Shown: piece by piece, positions 34,242 to 43,354 of the stretch | Layout of the letters: the number at the start of each line of letters is the position of its first letter | Position numbering within the stretch: the stretch's first letter is position 1 | NCBI RefSeq assembly: GCF_001507435.1 | Contig: NZ_LMWH01000139.1 | Location: 62,001-126,000 of the forward strand | Length of the DNA: 64,000 nucleotides | Direction of reading: 5' to 3' | Source: Streptomyces sp. NRRL F-5122 | Lineage (GTDB): Bacteria; Actinomycetota; Actinomycetes; Streptomycetales; Streptomycetaceae | Notes under the pieces: model-generated | Told to the model about the DNA's origin: nothing | Seen by the model: only the letters and a program-made list of their open reading frames with translations | Databases searched by the model: none | Made by a program: the position numbers and the translations under genes

Positions 34242-35009
34242 CTACTCGTTCTTCCCGTTGCCCTGGTCGGTGTGCGCCCGTCCGTTGCCGGACGCGTTGC
34301 CGGAGCCGCCCGTCCCGTTGCCGGAGCCCTTGTTCCCCTGGCCCGCCCCGGCGCCGGACTTGCCGCTGCTCCGGCCGTCGGCCGCCTTGGACCCCGCCAG
34401 TTCGCGGGCGCAGTAGGCGGTGACCTTCTCCTCGCCGCCCGCCGCCGTCACGAGCCGCTGCCAGGCGGTCGAGTCCAGCGCCTTGCCGCGGTCCTTCACC
34501 TGCACATAGGCGCGGCAGTGGGCCGCGGTGTCCTTGGCGGTGTCCGGCCGGTCCGCCCGCCCGGGGCGGGCGGGGGACACGGCCGAGGGCTCCTTGCCCG
34601 GCAGGGCGGACGCACCCGTGGACGGCGTGTCTCCCGGGCCCGGACCGGCGCCGTGCGAGGACGACCCGGCCGAGCCGATCGCGGCGACCGCCACACCGCC
34701 CAGGGTGAGGCTCGCGAGGATCACGGCGAACGTCGTCCTGAGCGGGCGTCCGACCCGGCGCTCCTCGTGGACCCGCCAGTCGTCCCGGCGCCGGGTCCTG
34801 GCCCTGTGGACACCCGCGTCCCGGGCCGCCCGGAACGCGGCGACAGCACGCTGCTCCGCCCCGGCGTCGACATCACCGCCGCGCACGGCCGCGGCCAGGG
34901 CCGTCTCGAGACCGGCGTCGTCCGGCGCTCCCCCGAGGCCGGCCACGGTGCCGTCAGGGTGCACACGCCGACGACCGGGAAACCCGTCGCCGCCCAGCTG
35001 TTCACCCAT
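34242..35009 (-). CDS. Membrane protein paired with an ECF sigma factor, probable anti-sigma (pair 2)
   Basis: The 255-residue protein has a cytoplasmic N-terminal half, one membrane helix near residue 95-115 (TTFAVILASLTLGGVAVAAIG), and an outer part with a Pro/Ser-rich spacer. Then comes CRAYVQVKDRGKALDSTAWQ, and AAGG with YC follows, matching the outer cysteine-bounded region of the protein at 32068..33108. The tail is Gly/Ser/Asn-rich. The shared plan shows the two pairs arose by duplication. The ATG at 35009 has GGAA upstream, 97 bases after the sigma stop. A role as anti-sigma factor is inferred from topology and pairing. Confidence 0.7.
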   Translation of the reverse strand: MGEQLGGDGFPGRRRVHPDGTVAGLGGAPDDAGLETALAAAVRGGDVDAGAEQRAVAAFRAARDAGVHRARTRRRDDWRVHEERRVGRPLRTTFAVILASLTLGGVAVAAIGSAGSSSHGAGPGPGDTPSTGASALPGKEPSAVSPARPGRADRPDTAKDTAAHCRAYVQVKDRGKALDSTAWQRLVTAAGGEEKVTAYCARELAGSKAADGRSSGKSGAGAGQGNKGSGNGTGGSGNASGNGRAHTDQGNGKNE

Positions 35010-35106
35010 GTCCGCTTCCGTTCCTGTCCGGTCCGTCCGACCTGTCACATCCAACCGGCCCGCCGGGCCCGCACGGTCGTCCGTACGAACGCAGCGCCGT
35101 CGTCGT

Positions 35107-35739
35107 TCACTTCGACTCCCCCAGCGTCCGGGAAGCCTCATCCGTCACACCCTCGTCCGCCGCGTCCTCGACACCCAGCCGGCGGCCCAGGCGCTTCAGG
35201 CCCCGGTGTGCCGCGGTGCGCACCGCACCGGGGCGTTTGCCGAGCACCCGCGCGGCGGAGGGGCCGTCCAGACCGACGACGACACGCAGCAGCACGGCCT
35301 CGGCCTGGTCCCGCGGCAGCTCGCCGACCAGTTGCAGGGCGCGCTCGGTCGAGAGGGACTCAAGGGCCTGCTCGTGCGTGCTGCTCGGACCGGGCAGGTC
35401 CAGTACGTCCTGTTCGAGCGCCGTCGGCCGGGGCCGCGTCCGCTGCCGGCGCAGATGGTCGAGCGCCCGGTGCCGGGCGATGGTCGCCGTCCAGCCGCGG
35501 AAGCCCGCTCCGTCCCCCTTGAACCGCCCGAGGTCCCGGGCTATCTCCAGCCAGGCATCGGACGCCACGTCCTCGGCGTCGTCCCCCACGAGGCCGCGCA
35601 GATAGCCGTGCAGCCCGGGCTGCACCAGCCGGTAGGCGACCGCGAAGGCCGCCTCGTCGCCGTCCTGGGCCCGCGCGACCGCCGCGCCCAATTCCCCGTC
35701 GTACGCCTGTACGCGTCGGGGGTGCCGTCCCTGGCCCAA
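35107..35739 (-). CDS. ECF-type RNA polymerase sigma factor (pair 2)
   Basis: The 210-residue sigma factor has region 2 (DAEDVASDAWLEIARDLGRF, FRGWTATIARHRALDHLR) and region 4 (LPRDQAEAVLLRVVVGLDG followed by VLGKRPGAVRTAAHRGLKRL). It closely matches the first sigma factor in both regions, so the pairs are paralogous. The start appears to be a TTG at 35739 with GAGGA five bases upstream; no better in-frame start lies before the conserved region. The 13-mer CCGTTGTGACACT lies about 100 bases upstream on the coding strand. Confidence 0.85.
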   Translation of the reverse strand: MGQGRHPRRVQAYDGELGAAVARAQDGDEAAFAVAYRLVQPGLHGYLRGLVGDDAEDVASDAWLEIARDLGRFKGDGAGFRGWTATIARHRALDHLRRQRTRPRPTALEQDVLDLPGPSSTHEQALESLSTERALQLVGELPRDQAEAVLLRVVVGLDGPSAARVLGKRPGAVRTAAHRGLKRLGRRLGVEDAADEGVTDEASRTLGESK

Positions 35740-36073
35740 AACCGTCCTCGTTCGTACCGGGTTCGTAGCAGCTCCACGGCGTCCGGCACGATCCGGTGCC
35801 GGGCGCCCCCCTCACAAACTGCGTCGGACGTCGCGGAAGTGTCACAACGGGGCGGGCGCCCTTCACGACTGCGGCCGGATTCCCACCCGCGCACACCGGA
35901 CGCCGGCGGCATTTCCCCCTCCCCGGGCCCCCGCCCGCTCCCACTCACCCCGGGAGCGGCGCGGGGAGGGACCGGTCGGCCAGGGACCCGCCCACGGCCG
36001 GAGTCCCCGGCCGAGCCGTGCCCGCACAGCGGCACGGGAACGGTCGGGGACTCGTGGAGCACCGGGGCCGGGG
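35740..36073. other. Intergenic region upstream of sigma pair 2
   Basis: This stretch of about 330 bases has no convincing gene. It carries the 13-mer AGTGTCACAACGG at 35838-35850 (CCGTTGTGACACT on the minus strand), also found at 37887-37899 upstream of another minus-strand gene. The rest is C-rich with weak inverted repeats around 35930-35970. Confidence 0.5.
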
Positions 36074-36478
36074 TCAACCGGCCCGGTGGGCGGACGCCCT
36101 CGCCGTGGCGTCCCGGCACAGCAGCCGCAGCGATCCGTGCCCGGCGAAGCAGCGGCGGGCCTCGTCGATGGGGTCCCACAGACCGCCGTCCGGGGTGCGG
36201 ATCCAGTGGTCGCCGCCGGTCGACCACCACTCGGCACCCGTCTGCCGCACGATCACCTCGCCGGCATAGGCGCCGAAACCGCGCAGAACGCTCTGCACGG
36301 CGGCGAGGGGTGCCCCTTCGCGGCGCAGGTCGTCGATCATCCGGTCGATGCGCCACAGGCTCTGCGCCGAGTAGTCGAGGCGCAGCCGCGCCCCCTCCCG
36401 CATCGTCGCCACGGCGTCCGCCGCCCATCGCAGGGGCTTCGCTGCCGCTTGGGGTCTGGTCTCCTGCTGAGTCGTCAC
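36074..36478 (-). CDS. Small conserved-looking hypothetical protein
   Basis: I do not recognise this 134-residue protein. From the GTG at 36478 it reads VTTQQETRPQAAAKPLRW, then an alpha-helical stretch (VATMREGARLRLDYSAQSLWRIDRMIDDLRREG) in the first half. The second half has VLRGFGAYAGEVIVRQTGAEWW and DHWIRTPDGGLWDPIDEARRCF, which looks like a compact alpha/beta domain. No signal peptide or membrane helix is seen. The codon pattern and lack of a competing frame support a real gene. The GTG has no obvious ribosome-binding site. It could be a single-gene unit; nothing nearby suggests a role. Confidence 0.6.
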   Translation of the reverse strand: MTTQQETRPQAAAKPLRWAADAVATMREGARLRLDYSAQSLWRIDRMIDDLRREGAPLAAVQSVLRGFGAYAGEVIVRQTGAEWWSTGGDHWIRTPDGGLWDPIDEARRCFAGHGSLRLLCRDATARASAHRAG

Positions 36479-36647
36479 ATACGGAAGAGCGAGGTCAGCG
36501 TGCGATACGTCACTCGATTCCGCGGGATTCCCGCAACCGGCGCAGGACCGCCCCAGCTCGCCCGCACGACGGCCACAGGATCTTCCCGTGACGAGGGAGC
36601 CGGGCCGGACGGTGATGCTTCCGTGCCCCGGTGCGCTCCTTCCTTTG

Positions 36648-37142
36648 ATGAGCACCCATCTGCATCTGCGCGCGGTACCGCCGCCGGCGCTGCGCAACAG
36701 CGTGAATTGGCTGCAACGACTGTTCGAGGACGACCGGAGCGGCGACCGGGCGCGGGTCTGCCGTCACCGCGAGGAGGTGCTGGACGAGGACTACCGGGAG
36801 CAGGAACTCCTCTACGCCGGCGCTCCCCCGCTGCGCACGGAGGACCCGCCGCGGACCGAGGTGGTGCTCGGCGGCCGGCCGGTGTTCCTCCCGGACCGGG
36901 ACAAGCCGCCGTTCCTGCTGCTGACGGCGGCCCAGGCCACGCGGGTCGCGCTGTTTCTGACCTCGGCCGACTTCGAGGCACTGTGGCGTCCCGCCCGGAG
37001 CCGTCTGCTTGCGCGCCACGGCGGGATCGCGGCGGAGCCCCGGACGCGGGGCGCCTTCGCGGCGGCGCACCGCGACCTCACGGCGTTCTACGTGCGCACG
37101 GCCGAGTGCGGCGACGCCGTGGTGAAGTGGTTCATGGACTGA
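36648..37142 (+). CDS. YfbM/DUF1877-like protein
   Basis: The 164-residue protein begins MSTHLHLRAVPPPALRNSVNWL and ends with FAAAHRDLTAFYVRTAECGDAVVKWFMD, the pattern of the YfbM (DUF1877) family, whose function is unknown. The middle has VVLGGRPVFLPD and LLLTAAQATRVALFLTSADFEALW. I prefer the ATG at 36648 because homology starts there. A GTG at 36588 with AGGA upstream would add 20 residues. It is divergent from the small gene ending at 36074 and has no operon partner. Confidence 0.7.
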   Translation: MSTHLHLRAVPPPALRNSVNWLQRLFEDDRSGDRARVCRHREEVLDEDYREQELLYAGAPPLRTEDPPRTEVVLGGRPVFLPDRDKPPFLLLTAAQATRVALFLTSADFEALWRPARSRLLARHGGIAAEPRTRGAFAAAHRDLTAFYVRTAECGDAVVKWFMD

Positions 37143-37236
37143 GGTGCCCGGGCCACCGGCCGGCCCGGGCCCGCTGCGTCCACGGCGGGAACGGGCACGC
37201 GCGAGCCCTCGGGCCGCCGCCGCGCCCGGCCCCCGC

Positions 37237-37806
37237 TCACGCCCTGCCGCGGGCCCGCCTCGACACGACGGCCTGCAGCACCCGGCGTCCCTCGGTCGAC
37301 ACATCGCGGGCCTGTCGCAGTCCCGCCGCGCCGTGGCCCGTCACCAGCTCCAGGATGGTGATCTGGCGCCGCAGTTCGGCGGCGACGAGCGGCGGCATGC
37401 CGTCCGTGCGGCCCTCGCGGCGGGCCGCCACCGAGGTCTCGTCGTCGGCGGGATCGAGCAGCCGGTGTATCTGCAGCGCCGCGACCGAGCAGGCGTCGGC
37501 CCACTGGCGCAGCGCAACCGCCGAGGCCCGCGCGGGAACCGCCTCCAGCATGCGGCGCACGAGCCCTGCGGCCTCCGACTCGAAGGTGCCGTCCGCGTCT
37601 GCATCGGCCCGCACCCCGGCACCGAGTTCGGCCCGCACCTTGGCGAGCCGCTCCTCCCACTCGTGGCCCTCGACAAGGCTCGCCCACAACGGGCGCAGGA
37701 TGTCGTCGTCGCCTCCGAGGAGCGGTATACAGCGATCCAAACAAGCCAACCCGCTCGCCGCGAGCGCACGTTCGTCGGCCTGTGCGATCTGGTCCACCAG
37801 GCTCAT
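37237..37806 (-). CDS. Conserved-looking alpha-helical protein of unknown function
   Basis: The 189-residue cytoplasmic protein is almost entirely helical by composition, with MSLVDQIAQADERALAASGL at the start and ELRRQITILELVTGHGAAGLRQ near the end. I recognise no domain. AGGAGG lies just upstream of the ATG at 37806, which decides the start. The 13-mer CCGTTGTGACACT lies about 80 bases upstream on the coding strand, as it also does before sigma pair 2, which suggests shared control. Confidence 0.65.
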   Translation of the reverse strand: MSLVDQIAQADERALAASGLACLDRCIPLLGGDDDILRPLWASLVEGHEWEERLAKVRAELGAGVRADADADGTFESEAAGLVRRMLEAVPARASAVALRQWADACSVAALQIHRLLDPADDETSVAARREGRTDGMPPLVAAELRRQITILELVTGHGAAGLRQARDVSTEGRRVLQAVVSRRARGRA

Positions 37807-37886
37807 CACGCCTCCTAGACATGCCTCGTTGGGCGCCACATGTCTACGGAGCCCGCACTTCCCCCTACTGCGTGCAACCTACCGGG

Positions 37887-37899
37887 AGTGTCACAACGG
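37887..37899 (-). promoter_or_regulatory. CCGTTGTGACACT element (second copy)
   Basis: This 13-mer is identical to the one at 35838-35850. On the minus strand both lie 80-100 bases before a start codon. It could be an activator or sigma-factor recognition element. Two copies are not enough to define a motif. Confidence 0.35.
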
Positions 37900-37981
37900 C
37901 ACCACGCCCGTCGGTGAAGGAGTTGGTGGAAGTTGTTTTCGGCCAACTGCCCCACGATCGGGCCCCGGTGCGGCACCCGTG

Positions 37982-39589
37982 TCAGCCGAGCCGATCGGCC
38001 AGTTGCCGGAACTCCGTCCAGGACAGCGGGGGCGCCCCCGGGTCCCACAGCTTCTGGACCGTCGCCCGCAGGGGCATCCGGATCCCGGCCGCCACCTGGT
38101 CCTGCGTCTGCGCGGCGGCGCGATCGCTCCAGACCGCGAACACGCCGCCGAGGATCTGCCCGTCGTACCCGGCCGGCACCTCCGCCGTCCCACGCAGCAT
38201 GCGCGGATTCCACTGCTCGTAGATCCGCTGACCGGTGGGGTAGACGAAGGTGTGCGGCTGCCCCAGCACGTAGTAGAGGAACTCGTCGTTGTAGTTGATC
38301 ACCTTGCGGCCCGCGGCCAGGTACTCCGCCGGCTGCCTGGCGCTGCGCTCCTTGCCCGTCCAGTACGCGACCTCGAGGTCCTTGGCCGGCTGCACCACGC
38401 CGGTGCGGTAGAAACCGTCGTTCCACGCGCGCATCGTCCGGCCGTGCCCGCGCATCACGTCGGCGCGGTCGTTCAGCCAGCCGGTCGCGAGGTCGGCGAC
38501 GCTCGCGCTCGCCCCGTACTTCGCCCGCGCCGCGGCGGCCAGTTGCGGAAAGGACGCGGCGGGGTCCGGCACCGTCAGTGCCTGGTACTCGTCGCCGCCC
38601 AAATGCCAGTAGCCGCCGGGGAACACCCCCGCGAACTCGTTGAGGAGGTCGTCCACGATCTTCGCGGCCTCCGGCTTCGAGATGTCGAGCGTGCCGCGCG
38701 GTGCGGCACCTGAGACGCTGCGCAGTTGCAGGTCGGGATGCGCGGCGATGACCGCGCCCAGGTGCCCGGGCGAGTCGATCTCGGGGACGATCGTGATGTG
38801 GCGGCTCGCGGCGAGGTCGACGATCCGCCTGACCTCCGCCTTGCTGAGGTGCTGCGGGGACACGATCTCCGGGTGCGAGCCGGACTCGATGCGGAAGCCC
38901 TGGTCGTCGGAGAAGTGCAGACCGAGCTCGTTGTACTTCAGGTCGCCGAGTTCCCGGACACGGTCCTCGATCCAGCCGGCCGAGTAGAACTTACGGGCCA
39001 TGTCGAGCATGAAACCGCGCCGCGGCTTGGCGGGCGCGTCCCGCACGACCCCCTCGGGAGCCGTACCGCCGCCGTGCACCTCCTGTTTGAGGGTGCGGGT
39101 GCCGTAGAAGACCCCCGCGTCGGCCGGGCCGGTGATCCGCACCCGTCTGTTCTGCACGGTCATCGTGTACGACTCCTGGTCGCCGCTTCCTGCCAGGCCC
39201 AGTTCGACGTCGCCGTCGCGGGCGGCGGTCCGCCCGCCGTACTCCATCCCCAGCTCTCCGGCCAGCAGCCGGCCTTCGTCGTCCAGGGAGGGATTGTCGA
39301 CGACCACACGTGCACCGGACGCCGGCCGCCAGCCCGGACCGCGTGCGGGAACGTGCTCCCGGACGGCGGGGATGGTGCGGGGCGCCTGGGACAGGGCATA
39401 GGTGGCGGTCGGCGACGAGAGAGGAGTCGACGGGCTCACGGAACTCCGCGGCGGCTCGCCGCCGCCGGACGGCCACAACACCAGCGCCGCAGCGATCGCG
39501 CCCGCCACGACGATTCCCCCGCCCAGCAGCAACCCGTTGCGCCTTTGGTGCGTCTTGTTCTCGGGACCCTGCCGCATCCGGTCGGTCAC
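37982..39589 (-). CDS. Beta-N-acetylhexosaminidase, GH20, membrane-anchored
   Basis: The 535-residue enzyme has a short cytoplasmic N terminus, one hydrophobic helix at about 18-40 (NGLLLGGGIVVAGAIAAALVLW) and an outer Ser/Pro linker. A GH20b domain follows (about 70-190), then the GH20 catalytic barrel. The catalytic pair is in YWHLGGDEY (His-x-Gly-Gly-Asp-Glu) near residue 340. It removes terminal GlcNAc or GalNAc from chitin fragments, wall glycans or glycoconjugates outside the cell by substrate-assisted hydrolysis. The GTG at 39589 is used; an ATG four codons later is also possible. Much longer upstream readings are not credible. Confidence 0.88.
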   Translation of the reverse strand: MTDRMRQGPENKTHQRRNGLLLGGGIVVAGAIAAALVLWPSGGGEPPRSSVSPSTPLSSPTATYALSQAPRTIPAVREHVPARGPGWRPASGARVVVDNPSLDDEGRLLAGELGMEYGGRTAARDGDVELGLAGSGDQESYTMTVQNRRVRITGPADAGVFYGTRTLKQEVHGGGTAPEGVVRDAPAKPRRGFMLDMARKFYSAGWIEDRVRELGDLKYNELGLHFSDDQGFRIESGSHPEIVSPQHLSKAEVRRIVDLAASRHITIVPEIDSPGHLGAVIAAHPDLQLRSVSGAAPRGTLDISKPEAAKIVDDLLNEFAGVFPGGYWHLGGDEYQALTVPDPAASFPQLAAAARAKYGASASVADLATGWLNDRADVMRGHGRTMRAWNDGFYRTGVVQPAKDLEVAYWTGKERSARQPAEYLAAGRKVINYNDEFLYYVLGQPHTFVYPTGQRIYEQWNPRMLRGTAEVPAGYDGQILGGVFAVWSDRAAAQTQDQVAAGIRMPLRATVQKLWDPGAPPLSWTEFRQLADRLG

Positions 39590-39789
39590 CGCTCCGCACC
39601 CCGCTCCACTCCCGTGTACGGCCACGCCAGGCCCGTACGCCCTCGCGGCACCGAAGGCGCCGCACCCGCACGTATCCGACCGCCGTCCGATCGCATGCCC
39701 CTCACCTCTCCCTGCGCCTGCCCCTTCCGAACCTATGACCCCTGCCCGCCCCACCCGTCCACCGGACGCCATAGAACTCTCCCATTCGG

Positions 39790-40482
39790 GTGAAATTCGG
39801 TCAGCCGATGGACGACCCCCCGATCACCGTGGATAACGTGACGGCGCATTTCCCGCACCCTCCCCTGCCGACCCCCTGTGACGCCCACGACGTCACGCCC
39901 GCCACTCGCCGAGGACCCACGCTGCCTGCGCACCGTCTCCCCGACCTCCCCGGCCCCACCGCCCTCCCGGCGCAGCACCGCATCGAGGCCCCCACGGGTA
40001 TCGAGCGGTTCAACTCCACGCCCGCCGCGAACGCCCGGCGCGCGCTTCTCACCTGCTGCCGGAGCCCGCGCTGGGCCGACCGCGTCGCAGACCACCGCCC
40101 CTATCCGGACCTGGACTCCCTGCTCGCCGCCGCCGACGAGGCCGCCTACGACCTGACGCCCGCCGACCTGGCCGAGGCGCTGGCCGGGGAATCGCTCACC
40201 CTGCTCCCGGCCGGCGCGTACTCCGCCGCCCACACCGCCCTCAGTGCGGCCCACGCCGCCTACGAGAGCCGGTTCGGGCACGTGTTCGTCATCTGCCTGG
40301 ACGACGTGGCCCCCGGCGAGGCGGCCGACCGTGTCCTGGCCGCCATCCGGTCACGATTGACGCACGATCCGGAGGAGGAGCGCCCCCTCGCCGCGGAGGA
40401 GCTGCGGCGTCTGACAAGAGGCAGGCTGATCCGCCTGGTCCGGCACTTCTCCGACACGCCCGTCGCGCAACGCGCCGGGTAG
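39790..40482 (+). CDS. OHCU-decarboxylase-like (UraD fold) protein, catalytic His-Pro missing
   Basis: The 230-residue protein has the UraD fold: IERFNSTPAANARRALLTCC, SPRWADRVADHRPYPDLDSLLAAADEA and the closing AAYESRFGHVFVICLDD. UraD acts in urate breakdown and normally has a His-Pro-x-x-Gly motif after an EALAG segment. Here that segment reads EALAGESLTLLPAG, so the catalytic His is absent. It may therefore be a non-catalytic or altered relative. The first 58 residues are Pro-rich and not typical. The start is uncertain (GTG 39790, ATG 39808 or GTG 39838). No other urate genes lie nearby. Confidence 0.65.
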   Translation: MKFGQPMDDPPITVDNVTAHFPHPPLPTPCDAHDVTPATRRGPTLPAHRLPDLPGPTALPAQHRIEAPTGIERFNSTPAANARRALLTCCRSPRWADRVADHRPYPDLDSLLAAADEAAYDLTPADLAEALAGESLTLLPAGAYSAAHTALSAAHAAYESRFGHVFVICLDDVAPGEAADRVLAAIRSRLTHDPEEERPLAAEELRRLTRGRLIRLVRHFSDTPVAQRAG

Positions 40483-40618
40483 AGGAGCGGAAGCCGCGTG
40501 CCCGCAGCCACCGCCCCCTTCTGTCTCGCTGGGGCCGCCAATAGCCCGTCCGTGCTCGTTTGATTGCCAGTTTGATCACATCGGTAGGGCCGCCGTAAGC
40601 GTTCCGACCGCACGTCGC

Positions 40619-40624
40619 TACGAT
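40619..40624 (+). promoter_or_regulatory. Candidate -10 of the sdh operon
   Basis: TACGAT lies 88 bases before the sdhC GTG, in a 229-base gap that is less GC-rich than its flanks around 40550-40590. No good -35 is seen. Confidence 0.35.
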
Positions 40625-40711
40625 GCTGGGGGCCGGTGGACCGTACCCGGCCGGGCCCGACCGACACAGAAGCCGGCGCGGCCCTAGTCCCCGCTCCCGG
40701 AGGGTTCTTCC

Positions 40712-41092
40712 GTGCCGGCTGGAACGCTGTACCGCGGCCGGGAAGGAATGTGGTCCTGGGTGGCTCATCGAGTCACCGGCGTCCTCATCTTCTTCTTCCT
40801 GTTCGTACACGTGCTGGACACCGCACTCGTCCGTGTCTCCCCCGAGGCCTACGACAAGGTCGTGGCCACGTACAAGACGCCGATCGTCGCCGTGCTGGAG
40901 TACGGCCTGGTCGCCGCCATCCTCTTCCACGCGCTGAACGGCCTTCGGGTCATCGCCGTCGACTTCTGGTCGCGGGGCCCGCGCTACCAGAAGCAGATGC
41001 TCTGGACCGTCGTCGGCGTCTGGGTCGTGCTGATGCTCGGGGCCATCTACCCCGTCCTCGGCCACGCCGCTCGTGAAGTGTTCGGGAGCTGA
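40712..41092 (+). CDS. sdhC: Succinate dehydrogenase cytochrome b556 subunit SdhC
   Basis: The 126-residue subunit has three membrane helices. WSWVAHRVTGVLIFFFLFVHVLDTAL and FHALNGLRVIAVDFW carry the Ser/His/Arg pattern of SdhC, with His residues that can ligate heme and a quinone site. It anchors complex II in the membrane and passes electrons from succinate oxidation to menaquinone. GGAGGG lies eight bases before the GTG. It is the first gene of sdhCDAB, five bases before sdhD. Confidence 0.93.
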   Translation: MPAGTLYRGREGMWSWVAHRVTGVLIFFFLFVHVLDTALVRVSPEAYDKVVATYKTPIVAVLEYGLVAAILFHALNGLRVIAVDFWSRGPRYQKQMLWTVVGVWVVLMLGAIYPVLGHAAREVFGS

Positions 41093-41097
41093 CGCGC

Positions 41098-41580
41098 ATG
41101 TCCACGACTGAAACCACCGCCTCCGGCATCGGCCCCGTCGAGGGTGCCTCGCTGTACGACGTCGACAACCCGGCGCCGGTCATCGAGCCGCCGCGCAAGC
41201 GGACGAAGAAGACCCCGAAGTCGACCCGCGGCAACTTCGAGATGTACGGCTGGGTGTTCATGCGCCTGTCCGGCATCGTCCTGGTCGTCCTGGTCCTCGG
41301 GCACCTGCTGATCCAGCTGGTCCTCGACGGCGGCGTCTCCAAGATCGGCTTCGCCTTCGTGGCCGGCCGCTGGGCCTCCCCGTGGTGGCAGGTCTGGGAC
41401 CTCGCCATGCTCTGGCTCGCCATGCTGCACGGCGCCAACGGTCTGCGTACCGTCATCAACGACTACGCGGAGCGGGCGAACACGCGGCTGTGGCTTAAGG
41501 GCCTGCTGTACACCGCCACGGTGTTCACCATCCTGCTGGGCACGCTGGTGATCTTCACCTTCGACCCGAACATCCGCTAG
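41098..41580 (+). CDS. sdhD: Succinate dehydrogenase membrane anchor SdhD
   Basis: The 160-residue anchor has a 45-residue charged N terminus ([15 protein letters not shown]) and three helices. The segment [18 protein letters not shown] is the family hallmark and includes a conserved His. With SdhC it forms the membrane part of complex II. It lies between sdhC and sdhA in a single operon, with 19 bases to sdhA. Confidence 0.93.
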   Translation: MSTTETTASGIGPVEGASLYDVDNPAPVIEPPRKRTKKTPKSTRGNFEMYGWVFMRLSGIVLVVLVLGHLLIQLVLDGGVSKIGFAFVAGRWASPWWQVWDLAMLWLAMLHGANGLRTVINDYAERANTRLWLKGLLYTATVFTILLGTLVIFTFDPNIR

Positions 41581-41599
41581 GCACGGGGCTGCGAGAAAT

Positions 41600-43354
41600 A
41601 TGAAGATCCACAAGTACGACACCGTCATCGTCGGCGCCGGCGGCGCCGGCATGCGCGCCGCCATCGAGGCCACCAAGCGCAGCCGCACCGCCGTGCTGAC
41701 GAAGCTCTACCCGACCCGCTCCCACACGGGCGCCGCGCAGGGCGGCATGGCCGCCGCGCTGGCCAACGTGGAGGAGGACAACTGGGAGTGGCACACCTTC
41801 GACACGGTCAAGGGCGGTGACTACCTGGTCGACCAGGACGCCGCCGAGATCCTGGCGAAGGAGGCCATCGACTCGGTCCTCGACCTGGAGAAGATGGGCC
41901 TGCCGTTCAACCGGACGCCCGAGGGGAGGATCGACCAGCGCCGGTTCGGCGGTCACTCGCGCAACCACGGCGAGGCCCCGGTCCGCCGCTCCTGCTACGC
42001 GGCCGACCGCACCGGCCACATGATCCTCCAGACGCTCTACCAGAACTGCGTGAAGGAGGGCGTGGAGTTCTTCAACGAGTTCTACGTCCTCGACCAGCTG
42101 ATCACCGAGGTCGACGGCGTCAAGAAGTCGGCCGGTGTGGTGGCCTACGAACTGGCGACCGGCGAGATCCACATCTTCCAGGCGAAGGCCGTGATCTACG
42201 CCTCCGGCGGCTGCGGCAAGTTCTTCAAGGTGACCTCGAACGCGCACACGCTGACCGGTGACGGCCAGGCCGCGGTCTACCGCCGGGGTCTGCCGCTGGA
42301 GGACATGGAGTTCTTCCAGTTCCACCCGACCGGCATCTGGCGCATGGGCATCCTCCTCACCGAGGGTGCGCGCGGCGAGGGCGGCATCCTTCGCAACAAG
42401 GACGGCGAGCGCTTCATGGAGAAGTACGCGCCGGTGATGAAGGACCTGGCGTCCCGTGACGTCGTGTCCCGCTCCATCTACACGGAGATCCGCGAGGGGC
42501 GGGGCTGCGGTCCCGAGGGCGACCACGTCTATCTGGACCTCACCCACCTGCCGCCGGAGCAGCTGGACGCCAAGCTGCCGGACATCACCGAGTTCGCCCG
42601 CACCTACCTCGGCATCGAGCCGTACACGGACCCGATCCCGATCCAGCCGACCGCGCACTACGCCATGGGCGGCATCCCGACGAACGTCGAGGGTGAGGTC
42701 CTCACGGACAACACCACGGTGGTCCCGGGCCTGTACGCGGCCGGCGAGGTCGCCTGTGTGTCCGTCCACGGCGCGAACCGCCTCGGCACCAACTCGCTGC
42801 TGGACATCAACGTCTTCGGGCGCCGGGCGGGTATCGCCGCGGCGGACTACTCGCAGAAGGCGGACTTCGTCGAACTGCCGGAGAACCCCGCCGAACTGGT
42901 GGTCTCCCGGATCGAGAACCTGCGCTCCTCCACGGGCAGCGAGCGCGTGGCCGACCTGCGCCGCGAGCTGCAGGAGACCATGGACGCGAACGTCATGGTG
43001 TTCCGCACCGAGCAGACGATCAAGACGGCCGTCGAGAAGATCGCCGAACTCCGGGAGCGCTACAAGAACGTGGCGATCCAGGACAAGGGCAAGCGGTTCA
43101 ACACGGACCTGCTGGAGGCCATCGAGCTGGGCAACCTGCTGGACCTGGCCGAGGTCATGGCGGTGTCCGCCCTCGCCCGCAAGGAGTCCCGCGGCGGCCA
43201 CTACCGCGAGGACTACCCGAACCGCGACGACGTCAACTTCATGCGCCACACCATGGCGTACCGCGAGGTGGGCGACGACGGCACCGAGTCCATCCGTCTC
43301 GACTACAAGCCGGTCGTCCAGACCCGCTACCAGCCCATGGAGCGTAAGTACTGA
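41600..43354 (+). CDS. sdhA: Succinate dehydrogenase flavoprotein subunit SdhA
   Basis: The 584-residue subunit oxidises succinate to fumarate with covalent FAD. The dinucleotide loop is [31 protein letters not shown] contains the His that links FAD; HPTGIW and the catalytic-loop Arg in EIREGRGCG follow. [22 protein letters not shown] is the classic C-terminal FAD motif. The length is normal. It overlaps sdhB by one base (TGATG), ensuring equal translation. It belongs to the citric acid cycle and the respiratory chain. Confidence 0.96.
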   Translation: MKIHKYDTVIVGAGGAGMRAAIEATKRSRTAVLTKLYPTRSHTGAAQGGMAAALANVEEDNWEWHTFDTVKGGDYLVDQDAAEILAKEAIDSVLDLEKMGLPFNRTPEGRIDQRRFGGHSRNHGEAPVRRSCYAADRTGHMILQTLYQNCVKEGVEFFNEFYVLDQLITEVDGVKKSAGVVAYELATGEIHIFQAKAVIYASGGCGKFFKVTSNAHTLTGDGQAAVYRRGLPLEDMEFFQFHPTGIWRMGILLTEGARGEGGILRNKDGERFMEKYAPVMKDLASRDVVSRSIYTEIREGRGCGPEGDHVYLDLTHLPPEQLDAKLPDITEFARTYLGIEPYTDPIPIQPTAHYAMGGIPTNVEGEVLTDNTTVVPGLYAAGEVACVSVHGANRLGTNSLLDINVFGRRAGIAAADYSQKADFVELPENPAELVVSRIENLRSSTGSERVADLRRELQETMDANVMVFRTEQTIKTAVEKIAELRERYKNVAIQDKGKRFNTDLLEAIELGNLLDLAEVMAVSALARKESRGGHYREDYPNRDDVNFMRHTMAYREVGDDGTESIRLDYKPVVQTRYQPMERKY

